From contig CM034613.1 in the NCBI GenBank assembly GCA_020091685.1, positions 1,268,345 through 1,332,344 on the forward strand: 64,000 bases of DNA, in the 5' to 3' direction. The translations under genes and the position numbers were made by a program. Below are positions 1-12,900 of this stretch, one piece after another. The notes beneath the pieces are model-generated. The model had not been told where the DNA came from, ran no database searches, and worked only from the letters and a program-made list of their open reading frames with translations. Origin of the DNA: Lutjanus erythropterus (Eukaryota; Chordata; Actinopteri; Lutjaniformes; Lutjanidae). The first letter of the stretch is position 1. Each line of letters opens with the position of its first letter.

Positions 1-355
1 GTGTCACACATTTCCACCCTGCTAAAGAAGGCTGGAAGCACAAACTGGCATCATGGGATGTGCATGGCTTAGGAGAGTGGGGCTCTACAGAAGGTCATTA
101 AAAACCTTGGCACACCTGGATATATTTGTTGGACAAAGGGAAACGGATATTTCGTGCTGAGTTCCTGAGAAATGCAGCTGTTCTGGAAGGGATTTCTGCA
201 TTCTTAAGTAAAATTCTGGAGAAAAGTGACTTTCCGGATATGTTGCTTCTTCTCTCAGCATCGACACTAAAATTTGTAGGGTTTTGATGAAACCAGGAGA
301 ACTGAGGCATGTCACTGTCATTGTCATTCCTTTGTTTTGCAGAGTATGTAGACAC
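1..355. other. acox3 intron, no gene seen
   Basis: Left edge of the window lies within an acox3 intron. I searched for the preceding ACOX3 exon and found none here. Confidence 0.6.
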
Positions 356-952
356 TGATCAGCAACAACATTCAAAACACTGACAGATGGAGTGAATAAC
401 TTTGATCGTCTTGTTACAGTGGCACCTGTCAGAAGGCAAGATGACTGGATCAGAGCAGTAACAGCAGGTCTTGTGGGGTGTCACTGATGTGCAGTGGTTA
501 GGACCTATCAAAAGTGTCCAAGGAACAACAGCCAGAGACCCAACAACAGGGTCATGAGTGTCTAAGACTCACTGATGTTCATTGGAAGTGGAAGCTAGCA
601 TGTCTGGTCCCATCCCACAGAAAAACTACCGTAGCACAAACGGCTAAAAAGTGAGTTTGTCACAATGGACATGAGTGCCAGAACTGGACCATGGAGTGAT
701 GGGAGAAGGTGGCCTGTTGTTGACAAGGTGTTGACTTGGGATCCAGATTCTCCATATCTCAGTCTGATTGAGCATCTGTGGGATGTGCGGGAACAACAAG
801 TCTGATCCATGGAGGCCCGACCTCACAACTTACAGGACTTAAAATATCTGTTGCTGGAGTCCAGGCCTCAGTGGGTCAGAGCTGTTTTGGAAATACGAGG
901 GGATCCTACACAGTATTAGATTATTAGGCAGGTGGTTGTAATGTTGTAGCTC
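356..952 (+). mobile_element. decayed Tc1/mariner-like element, internally deleted
   Basis: Same family as the copy at 23139-23748 but in plus orientation. The left end has tgatcagcaacaacattc, the right end attaggcaggtggttgtaatg. Near the 3' end one reads SPYLSLIEHLWDV then Q-V-stop and SMEARPHNLQDL, matching the transposase C-terminus SPDLNPI.HLWDVLDKQVRS. The middle of the transposase is deleted and stops are frequent. Located in an acox3 intron. Confidence 0.75.
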
Positions 953-1015
953 ATCGGCATGTATTTTCTTCTTTCATCCTGCTGGCTTCCATTTTCTTTC
1001 TGTTACGTCTTTCAG

Positions 1016-1198
1016 GACCCCAACAAGCGTTTTGGGTCGTCTCTGGGTGCCCTGTCGGGTGGCAGGGTGTCCATCACCAGGATAGCTCTGGTCAACCTGA
1101 AGCTGGCTCTGATCGTGGCTATCCGCTTCTCAGCCACCAGGAGACAGTTTGGACCCAAAGGCATGGATGAGATTCCTGTTTTGGAGTACCAGCTACAG
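1016..1198 (+). CDS. acox3: acox3 exon (first in window)
   Basis: Acceptor ctttcag, donor gtcaga; 61 codons, phase 0 at both ends. Begins [20 protein letters not shown] and ends IPVLEYQLQ. Holds the ATRRQFGP segment conserved in acyl-CoA oxidases. A decayed Tc1-like element ends about 64 bp upstream of the acceptor. Confidence 0.95.
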
Positions 1199-4100
1199 GT
1201 CAGAGTGCAGGGAGTGGATTTTAAAGCCAATGATTATCAAACTACACTGGAGTACTGGAGTAAATGTTTATAATTCTTGATATATTTTGTTTGTTGTTTC
1301 AGCAATGGCGTCTGATCCCGTACCTGGCAGCAGCGTATGCGCTCGAACACTTCTCCAAATCCATCTTCATGAACTTTATTGAGTTCCAGATTGGACTGAT
1401 AATGAAGGACAAGAGTGACAGACAGGTCAGTAAACATGAGGAGCATGTGTCCAGACTTATGATACTGGATGAAGTCTAGTCCTTCATGACTGTTGTGCGT
1501 GTTTTCCAGGCTGAGTTGGGCAGAGAGATCCATGCTATAGCCTGCTCCACTAAACCACTTGGCTCGTGGACCGCTCAGAGGGGGATCCAGGAGTGTAGGG
1601 AGGCCTGTGGCGGACATGGATACCTGGCCAGTCAGTCTCAAACATATAGATGCTTGTACACACACCCACAAAGACACACTCCAGGACCTACCCTACCTTA
1701 GTTTTCTCTCTGTTTCAGTGAACCGCCTGGGTATTCTGCGTGATGACAATGATCCAAACTGCACATATGAAGGAGACAACAATGTGTTACTGCAACAGAC
1801 CAGCAACTACTTGCTTGGCTGGCTCCACGCTAAACACCACGGTCAGTCCCCTGTGCACTGAGGGATTAGTATGACGTTTTATTGCTGTCAGATATAGGTG
1901 GTAGTGGAACTTAAGTTCTGCACAAGGATTGTGCCAATTGCAAATCATATTGCCAGCCTGCTAGCATTATAGCAGTCCAGCCACAGAAGCTGGCCAGCCA
2001 GCCCTGTGAGTAGCCGAGCTTGTATGTTGTTTCAGCAGTGGCGTCTGATCCCGCACAAGCTTCCACTATCTCTGTTGCGACTTAGCTGTGCTACTTTAAT
2101 TAACCTTAGCCTTTTAGTCTGCATTGATCATCCCATCCCATCCCATATCACAAGTAACATTTGATTTTTTTATGTTAGGACAATGCAAGAACTGAGTTTT
2201 AGCTGCTGTGTGTTCTGGTTTCAGGCGGTGGGCGGATTGAGTCTCCTCTCCACACTGTGGATTTCCTGGATGATTTCCACAAGATCCTGCAAAGCAAGTT
2301 TACAGCGACTATGATGGACCAGTGTATGGACTCTGCAGGTATTCCAGTATTTTAGCTGGTCAGGGTTAGAATAATTCCATATGCTGTTTCCAAAACTTTC
2401 TGGCCTGGCATCACTGGGCTATTCAGACTGGAGGATTATTTCTAAAGGGAGCCATCAGTGCATGCAGACCAAAATGCTTCTGAACGCAACTGGATAGACT
2501 GACAACCAATCAGAGCAATGAAACCAGGACCCGAAATCGACTTCTTAGCTCACCAGCCAAATGTTTGTTAGATGAACGAACCAAATATAAAATGTACATA
2601 TACAGGCTTTTTGCATTGTGTATCATACAGACATATTAACTAGGGTTTGGTAATGTTCACATTTGAACCAATACAGGTACCTGGAGTTTGTTATTGATAC
2701 CCGATTGTATCTTTATTGGTACTTTACTCTCTGTCACAACAAAGAATTTTATATTTTTATACAAAAAATAAGTTTAGACATATCATTTCAATGTTTTATT
2801 TGATTGTTTTGTTATTCATTTAGAGCATTTTACACAACACATGGAATAAAATCCCTTCCTCTCTTGTCTCAAGCCATCCCTCCAACCTGCTACCCGTAGT
2901 CAGTCAGTCACCAGGGCAACTTTCATACTCAGGTTTTATTAATGTAAGTCACACACTGTTGTGGTGTACTGAATATGTTGGTGAGGAGTTTTGGGCACAG
3001 CCAGTGGCTAAATGTTGGCTCAAGTCTGTAAAATGCTTATCTAAGCAGGACAGTTATCGTAATGATGAAGTTGTCGATGTCTCACTTAGTTTTGCTGTAA
3101 GTTAAGGGTAAAGTAACACGGATTAGATGCTGGTTGCAGGTGTGCCAATGATATCTGCAGCTGGGGGATTTAAGTCTTAGGAAATGGTGCACTCTTTAGC
3201 CTTCAGTTAGACTGTGTTAGACTGTTAGACTTGTCTGTGTCAAGTTTTGAAAAGTTAAACCATACTTGTGACTGTGTTCGGTTCGCTCTGACTCACTCAC
3301 TGTGTTCTGTGACTGAAGAAGCTGCTGCTGCTACTCGCTCTAACACCGCTCTCACCCAGATGCGCTCCCAGGTATCGAAATTTGGCACAGGGTGATTTAA
3401 CATCAACTGGTACACTGTAGTCCCGATGAGATTCGTTCATTAAGGGCGTTTTCACACCTGTAGTTTGGTTCATTTGGTCCAGACTAAAACAGAAAAAAAA
3501 AAAGAAATATTGTTTCATTTTAGTTCTGCTGCGGATCGTGTTCACATTGACATTTTACAAATGAACAAAGAGGAGGAAACGGGTACAACCTTGCAGGTAA
3601 CTTGTTGATTGGACACTTTTGACGTCATCAGGGCCCACATGGGAAAATCAAATTTCTGTGACTGACAGAAGTTTATGCAGCACTCGAATGCTTCAGATGT
3701 GTATATTTAAGAGAACACAACCAAACCAGTTCTAAGCATTATTTAGCAAATCACAGCTATTTATGAATAATGAGTGACAGATAGAATGGATGGTTGAAAA
3801 GGAGGCGTCTTTTAGCTTACAGGACACTGTGCACCTGTGTGCACCTTGCTGACCTGCTATGGCATCTTTCTAAATTGAGAGTACAGAGGTGTTGTGAGGA
3901 GAAAAGAATAAGAAGAAAGCATCAAGATTTTTGTCTCCCCTCATTCAGACAGAGAGAGAAAGGGACGGAGGAGGGGGACAGCACATCTGCCCTTCACCTG
4001 ATGTTTTAATGTGTGTCACATACAGTTGTAATCAGCTATAATACCTGCACTGAATTACTTAACTTGTTACTAAATTAATTCATAAATACAGGCTATACAT

Positions 4101-7100
4101 GTCTTATAAATTATACGATTGCCTCCGGTTCATTTGCTTTCACACCACAAACAAACCACACCAGAGTTCGTTTGGAACTGCACTGAGACCCTCCTTTTCA
4201 GGTGGACTGGGTCCGGTTCTTTGGTCCACATCGGGGTTCGATTGACAGCTTTCACACCCGCTTAAATGAACCACACTAAACGGGCAAATAGACCATGGTC
4301 CGTTTGAACTGTACCAAATGCATCAGGTGTGAAGTTTGGTACCCAACCCTGCCTGCCAAGGTGCCACGTGGCTTCTGAAAGTTACAGCCTGTACGAAAAA
4401 TCTACCCACACTTTTTCACTTGGAGAGTATTAATTTCGGACCCTGCCTGTGATCACTCAGAGGAACATAATGTTGGGCAGCTGTCTGACTACATTTATTC
4501 TTGTATTACAGCTAAATAGTACACTAAACTGTGTCTCTGAAAACATTTAAGGTGATAAATAGTCAGTGCAGTAACATAATTTTGATCCACATTTGATCAG
4601 CACTGCTTAGTTTGTCAAGCCTGGAAATCTGCATATGCAGACTTTTGACATTTTTTGCAGCCACTGTAGGTTTTCCTGCACGCTTGGCAGGGGAGAGTGA
4701 GGCGAGGTGTTTGCAGTCTCCAAGCCCACCACTAGACCCTACACACTGATCCTTTAAATGCAAAATGACATGGAAATAACATGCACCTGTTTGATAAATC
4801 AACTAGGGTTGCAGCTAACGATTATTTTCACAGTCGATTAACTGGTTGATTATTTTCTTGATTAATCAGTTAATAGTTTCGTCTAGATTGTCAGAAAATG
4901 TTGAAAAATGGCGATCAGTGTTTAAGATGACTAAGATATCTATCATGTCTAAGATGTCTAATTGATTGCATGTGTCTAGTTCAGATCAAATGTGAAAAAC
5001 TGGTGCAGACACCTCTTTAAATCTGTAATCTTGTCATACTTGTGATTCAAACTCAGTGCCGCTGGCAGCCTACATGTGGCTGGTGTGTTTCCTGCTGCAG
5101 CAGAGCCATAAGAGACTGGAACAGCAGAGGGCTGCAGCAAAGGATGTGTTTGAAGCCCATAACAACAGCCAGGTAAGACACACACAGACTTGCGCACAGA
5201 CACACTGGCCATTGGGACCCTTTATGGATAATCGCAGCCGGGAATAGATGCCAAAATATTTATGCACTGTGTACCAAGCTCCTAAATTTGATGGCAAAGT
5301 ATATTTTTGGTGGCCCAGATGTAAATGTATGCAAAACAACACAAAAAAAGGCAATTTAACACAACTGAACACAGCCTTCCTAAGTATTTATCCATCTAGA
5401 TAGTTTTGGTGTGAGATGCAGACTTTTTAAAGATATCAGCTGTAGAGATGTCTCCTTCTCTCCAATATAATGGGACTAAATGGCACTCGACTTGTGGTGC
5501 TCAAAGCACCCTAACATACATGTTAAAAATTCAGAACCGGTGACTCTTTTCAAAAATCATGACCTGGTTCGTCAAGATAATCCACAGACCTTCTTGTGAG
5601 CAGTTTAATGGAGGAACTACTTTCTTTCTAGTAGAAAAGAAAGTAGCTGTGGTATTTTCTGAAGTATTTCTGGTTTTGCTGCAGAAAAGAAAGTAGGTCG
5701 AGTTGGAGGACTATTAAGAAATATTGTGTCTAAAGCTGCTGAGAATCTCACAAGCACATTCTTGTGTCTTCTTGTGAAGCTTTAGCCCTTAATCTCTACT
5801 TCAGATGTAAATCAGCGTCCAACCAAAGCAGTTTTAGTGATATCAGAGGTTCTGTCCAAAGAGGACATTCCTCTCTCTTCATGTTGTGTCTCTAAGTCAA
5901 CTGATTAGAAACAGAAATAAATGTTTATCTGAATGGAGGTGTGATGGTTTTGGCCATCTTTACAGAGTCTTGGCTGCAGTCATCTGGTTTGTGTTATTAA
6001 ATGTCACAGATGCAGGCTGGAGGTTACAGTGTCAGACGGGTGTGTGTCGTGGTTCTGGGAAATGTGTGTGTGTGTCACTGGACTTAGTAATTTAATTGAT
6101 TTGTTTTTATGAGTATGACATACACACTTGTAATAATGTTCATTGTGGTTATTTAAGTGTCTCTAGAGAGCATCAGACATTCACTATGTTGGTTTGTGGG
6201 TTTATTTCGAGCCAGAGTTTAAACCAGAGATGGTGATTATTGGAACAGTGGGAAGACGAGCCAAGACATTTCTGGTCAAACAAATACGATTTTACTCTTT
6301 AACAAAAGCTCTATCACTGGAGGGAACATTTCCACACTGATGTCAGACACTTACAGTAACAGCCGGAGCCTGTCAGATGCAAAACCAAAACTTTTTATTC
6401 CCACAAAACATAGGAAAATATGGTCCAGGTTGACAAATACCGAAGTTACCCTTTAATGTTGCTCTGCCTTGCTTTTCCATCTGGGTTTATAGCAGAAATA
6501 AAAGGTCTCCCCCTTGTTTATGTGTGTGTTTAGGTTTATTACTGCAGGTCTCTGTCCTTGGCCTACATCGAATACAACTGCCTGCAGAAGTTTCATCAGC
6601 TGACTACTGATCAGGACACACCAGCTGGTCTCAGACCTGTTCTAAGCAAGCTGTGTGCCCTGTATGGGCTGTGGAGCCTCAGCAGCCACATGGCCACACT
6701 GTACCAGGGTCTGTACTGCCATCTATAGACTGCATTCTTACATCTATATGACACTTCACACTGTATTGATGTTATGGCTGATATCATTATCGATTAATCT
6801 GTTGATTATTTCCTCAATTAATTGATTAGTTGTTTGGTCTATAAAATATCAGAAAACAGTGAAAACTAACTCTAAAGAAACCAGAAAATATTCACATTTG
6901 AGAAGCTGAAATTAAAGTATTTGCCAACACTTTGCAATAATGGTCCTTTAATTAGTTAAAGCTTAATAAGCATTATTTATGACTATAACATGCACAATAA
7001 GGCATCGGTTAGGATATAAGTGAATGAACATATACATGAAGATAAAAGAAGAAACAAACTGCTTTTGCATGGTTCAGTATTGATTTGTAAAATCCCCAAA

Positions 7101-9904
7101 TCTTGTCTTTTCTCCTGCGGATGTGTGTTACAGCTTAGTAGTAGTAGTTTTAACCCAGATAGTCTTGTGTGACCAGCCTTTGGCACAAGATCTCGCTAAT
7201 TTTAGCACGTTGGTCAGGTTGGTTAATAAAAATTACGTGATTGATGTAACTGCTTTGAGGTCACTTTTTAAAGTTAACATTAACATCTTTAATGATACAC
7301 CAGGTTAGAGGCTAGTACTTGTACAATGTACAGCATTAGTTCTCTGAGAATCTCTTTCATGAGGCGAAATTGGCATACTAAACTAAAATATCCCAAACTG
7401 AATAAATATCAAATTGAATCGTATAGTAAATAGAATGGATTGTGTCCACTGATTTCAACCTTCATAATATACATCTTAATTAGCATTTTTATCAACTGTG
7501 TACTAATAATAGTTGGTACCCTAATTAACATGCAAACCTTAAATAAATGTTAACAAGAGACATTTGTTAACAGAATATAATGTCTATTGTCCACAAAACA
7601 CTGCTGGAGTTTCACAAGAAAACAGTGTTGCAGAATCTCCCAAACAGTGGAAGTGAATGGTGACCAGTTTTCACATGTAAAAAAAACCAACAGACTAAAA
7701 ACATAAAATGCCTCCATACTTCTCATCTGGTGTAATCCAAATCCCCTAAAGCCCTGACATGCCAAATTTACTTGAAAGATGTCATTAACACCACGTTATT
7801 TTGCCTGAATCTTCACTGCAGATCCTTAACTTGGAGCTATGTTTAGTGTGCATGCACACCATTTGAACTGGTTGTGTGGTGGGACGGTGTGCATGTGCAA
7901 ATGAACGGCATGTTGGGGCTTTACGAGACTTGCATTACACCAGACACCAGAATTTTTTTTTCTTTTGTTTTGTTTTGGTTGTTTTTTTACATTTGAAAAC
8001 TGGTCATCATTCACTTCCATTGTTTGGGAGGTTCTGCAACACTGTTTTCCTGTGAAACTCTAGCAGTGTTTTGTGGACTAACAAAATAAACTCAACCTTC
8101 AACGGCATGAGTGTGATTAACTGTTGGGTAATACTTATTATGGTTGTAACTAATATTAAAAGTCTCTTTATAAACTATTAACTAATGTATTAATTAGTCC
8201 TACAGTTAACTTGCTAATTTAGAGGGTAAATTCAGGGACCCTTACTATAAAGTGTTAGATTGTATTTTTTATTAAAAAATGACCCAGAATGATTAATCAG
8301 TTTTCTTCCTGTACAGGTGGTTACTTCAGTGGAGGGAAACCTGCTGAACTGGTGCAGATGGCCATTCTCACTCTCTGCTCCCAGGTACACAGACATCTGT
8401 CCTTGTGTCTCACTGTCTGTCTCACACTTTGTCTAATAGCCATGTCCCTCTGATTTGTCAAACTCACACCAGTGATTTCTTGTTATAAGCAGACAGGCAG
8501 GAAAGGAATTGTAAACACTGAATTAGTTATAGTACTCATGATACTCCCAATACATCCCGCTGTGTGAATCAGCTCCCTGCAGACACAGAGCTGTGGGCTG
8601 TGGACCTGAGTCAGGGTTAGTGACTTGAGTCACTCATGATGTCTTAAAACTTAATCTCAATTTATGTAACTGAACTCCAGAGATTTAATGTTGAGCTGCA
8701 GAGTAAAGTAAAAAAAAAGTATTTTTCATACAGATAATACAGTATGCCATTTGTATTTCTTAGTTACACACTATACTTATATTGTATGATTATATGACCT
8801 GGTCTGTCTCTGTGTCTCTCCTCCAGCTGAAGGACGATGCTGTAGCGTTGGTGGATGTTTTTGCTCCTCCTGATTTCATTCTCAACTCGCCTATTGGCTG
8901 TGCTGACGGACAGGTAAATCAACCTAAACATATAAAACCTCATTACACCTCAGTAAAAACATTTTCTCCAAATCTTTGCCAACCAGCTATTTAACTCAAC
9001 TCAACTACTTAAAGAAGGAAAACAAAGAATTAAGTAGAATAATACTGAAGTGATTAAATCATTAAACATGGGCACACACCTGTTGGCTCAACATCACTCC
9101 TACATATTCTGCATATAAACACACAGTCAGCATGAGGTCACAGCCATGGCCTTAGCTGCCATGTTGGGCCAAATAGTCAATTGGCAAACATTTGTTTCAT
9201 GTAGCAAGTTATTATGCTCTACTATGTGCCAAAGATCATTACCAACAATCAACAAAAAAAAAAAATAAAAAATAAAAAATACACTGACCACCTGTTCATG
9301 ACTAAAAACCAGGAGAGAAATCATCAATATATGTTGGTGAACTTCTTTAGTTTAAGAGTTTTCTCAACCCATAAGGGAAAACTTCATCAGTTTATCAGAA
9401 ACATTTAAATTCAAAATCACTAAATTTTGTGTGTTTCAATAGATGTAAACAATAAAAAAGTGGAGAAGTGTTAGATTGCATAAAGTGGAAATACATGAGT
9501 GAAGTACAAGTACCTGGAGTTTTTACTTAAGTATAGTACTTGAGTAAATGCAATCATCAATTTGTCCAAGTATGTAAAGGATTTTGTAGCCTTTACATAT
9601 GTATCTAGAAGTAGATGAGGTTTGGTATAATACATATATTCATACAAATATAAAAAGATACAGACAAGTTTACTATTAATGAACAGCCTATGAAGGTGCT
9701 CCAAATATTGTTTTTGTATAATAAAATATCAATCAATCACATATAACATGTATATAGAAGAATTGATATTGATTTGATTTAGATTTTTTTCTGTTCACTC
9801 ACTTTGCATTTTGTAAATTAATAAAAATAAATTATTATATTTTATATTTTTGAAAGTATTCTTTCTACAGCATTTCTTCACACCTGCCTAAAACATTTGC
9901 ACAG

Positions 9905-9942
<38 letters not shown>

Positions 9943-12900
9943 ATGTTTAGATATTTAGTTCCTTGATTATTGTATCGATATCAGGCACATCAAACAGATA
10001 ATTATTGGTTAATGTCGCTGAAATTCTATGTTATGCATCTCTATTTCTTATTGAAGAGCATTTGGGCATGGCAGGAAGATTTCTTTTTTTTTTTTTTTGC
10101 ACTTTGAGAATTAAGTTGACTTAAAGAAAAAATGTCTAGAAAAAAGATGACTTAACAAGGAAATGTCAAGAAAAAAAATTTGAAAAATCGAGAATAAAGT
10201 TGAAATGTAGAGAAAAGAAGTTGAATTAAAGTTGAAAGATCAAGAAAAATGTTGAACTTTCAGTATTCAAAAAATATATCATAGAGACAGAAGATTTTTT
10301 GCCAGGAATTGCTGGGTTCATAAAAAAAACAAACAAAAAAAAACCCTAACACGGTGATGCACAATTCCAACATGTAAGGGAGGGGTCCTGAATCACCCTG
10401 AAGGCCAGCCCTAACCCCCCCCCACCCTTTTGGGTGAAAACATGCTGTAAAAGCAGCCAGCAAGTCTGTGTCACACATTTAATCACAGGTTAGTTCATGA
10501 TGTTACTGAGTAAATGATGTATGTGCCAATTGTGTCTGTAGATCAAATTGATTCAGAAAAGAGTCTTATTGATGGTGCAACTTATGTTTTTACTTAAAAT
10601 AGGGATATACCATGAAACACTTACTTTTAGAATAGAGTTTGGTTCAACAATAACAAAACAGCAAAATGAAGTGTCTTAATCATATAAAAAGTGACATATT
10701 ACTGAAGTACATTACTTGAAGATTAGGTAGTTGTATATGTCATGTTCATGCACTTTGATGGAGGCAGTCAAATAAAGTTGAAATAAAGTCAAAATGTTGA
10801 GAATAAATTTGAACTTTCAGTACCTGAAAAAAATATAGTCGAGGCAGAAGATTTTGCATCATGAGAATAAAGTCCAAATGCTGAGAATAAAGTTGATCAG
10901 TTAATAATGAGTATAAATTGTAAATTAATTGTCTGCTTTTATAGTGACGTGTCTGTTCTGCACACTACCCAGCACTCCTCACAGTGACTCAGTGATACTG
11001 TAGTAACCACGCCGTTGTTTGTGTGTCCTCTCAGTCCCTCCTCATTCCCTTGTAGTCCCACTCTGAGACATCACGCAGTCAGGTTAAGTCTCATTACTGG
11101 AAGAAGACTGCAGAGCCTTGGCCGCTGTCTCTCCCTCTTCCAGGAAAACGCACACAGTGTCATGTTTGCTCATAAATTGTGCGTGACAGTTGTTGATGAT
11201 GACCCTCTTCACACCATCTGAGAACTTCCTTTTTCATAAGAGTCAGCTAATGTTTGTTTAGCCTGAGAAATGACGACATCATGCAGCGTCACGTTGTATT
11301 CTATTACTCCGTGTCAGCTTCACAGTGTGTCAGGTTTGTTTTTATAGCAAAGTTTTTCCTAGTTATTTTATCAGTGATATTTGGAAAGTTTGAAAAAAAT
11401 CATAGTTTGAGGAAGCCTGCTAATACCAGAAACTTCCCCTAACTTCAAAAACATGTGCAATTCATTTGCAACAAGGTCTCTTTGGGTGTCTTAAACATCC
11501 AGTGCATAATATTTACAAGGATTTATTGTCAGAATATATCAGAAGTGCAATATAATATCCATCAGTATGTTTTCATTAGTGTATAATCACCTGAAAATAA
11601 GAATTGTTTTCATTACCTTACAATGAGCGTTTTATATCTACAGAGGGTGTGTGTCCTCTTCCACAGAGGCTGTCATGTTGCACCGCCATGTTTCTACAGC
11701 AGCTCAGAAACTTAGTCTTTAGCGTTTTTCACAAGGTTTGCGGCCACTGTGGATTCTCCTGCACACTTGGAAGGTGAAGTCAGTCCTCCAGAGCCTATCA
11801 GATCTGCATCCATATCAATGGTCTGTTATTTAGAAATTGACTATAGATTGCCATGATTGACCAAATAGAATCGAGTATTCAATTAATTATATATAGACCT
11901 GATGAAGGAAAACAAAATTTTAGAAAATTAAATTCAATTATCCAATTGTCTTTTTCATTTTTTATCCAAAACATTTAAAACATTACATGGATGGCATCAC
12001 ACACATGAGGAGAATTTTCACAGATCCTCACATTACAGGACCATCTGGGTTGAATTAGGGTACCAACTTAGGTCCAGCCCAGATTTCTCCACCGATCCTC
12101 AGGAGTTAAATCTGAGTTAAATCGGCCTGAAACTCCTGTAATGTGATGCCAGCATTAGCCCTGTTCACACACACACATTGTTAACTCAGTGTTAAGCTAA
12201 GCCCAGGGCTATGCAATTCACATTGCACTTCTACTAGTCTGGATTGTTCCATGTCTACTCTTCAACAGCCTTTCACACTGTCACTTTCAAGCTGAGGGTT
12301 TAGTTGATTTTCAGACAATAACCCCACACACTTGGAGTTAACCCTGCTCCAGAGCAGGACCATCAAACCCTCAACTAAAGTCTGGGTTAGCCCACTTTGG
12401 AATGTAATGTGAAAGCTTTCTTACCCTACACACAAACACACATAGTCCAATCCAGCTCCTGAACGCGGTCATGTGTCACGTCCTTCTCACCCCCCTTCCT
12501 GTAAACGTACAAGTCAACTTAATAACAACAACATTTACTGTAGCAACAACATAACAACAATATAATGAAGCAGACACACCATCAAAAGTAATCCATAAAG
12601 ATAAAGTCTGAAGTCCGAGTTACTCAGCCAAGTTTCTCAGCAGCCCGTTCAGCTGCGGTCACATGCAAATACATATTGAGCTTCCAAGCCATAATTCAAC
12701 GAATCTGTGTGGGTTGTTTGTCTGAAATCAGGAAGGGATGTGACACTTGGAAGGCCGGTAGTATGTTTACAGTATGCTTGAGACGATAGCTTTGTGGTTG
12801 GTGCAGATCCAGCAACAGTTTGATTGCAGGGTTTTGATCTCTGCTTTAGACAGGAAGTGATGATGAGAACTCAGATTATTCTGGGGGGAAATTCCTTCAC

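Larger units (their letters stand above)
8914..12890. other. acox3 last intron, AT-rich repeat debris
   Basis: No exon seen. Holds an ACTTAAGTA-type fragment near 9500-9600, a TG tract, poly-A/T runs, repeated gttgaa/gagaataaag phrases at 10100-10250 and 10780-10900, and a repeat-like block at 12030-12420. Confidence 0.5.
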
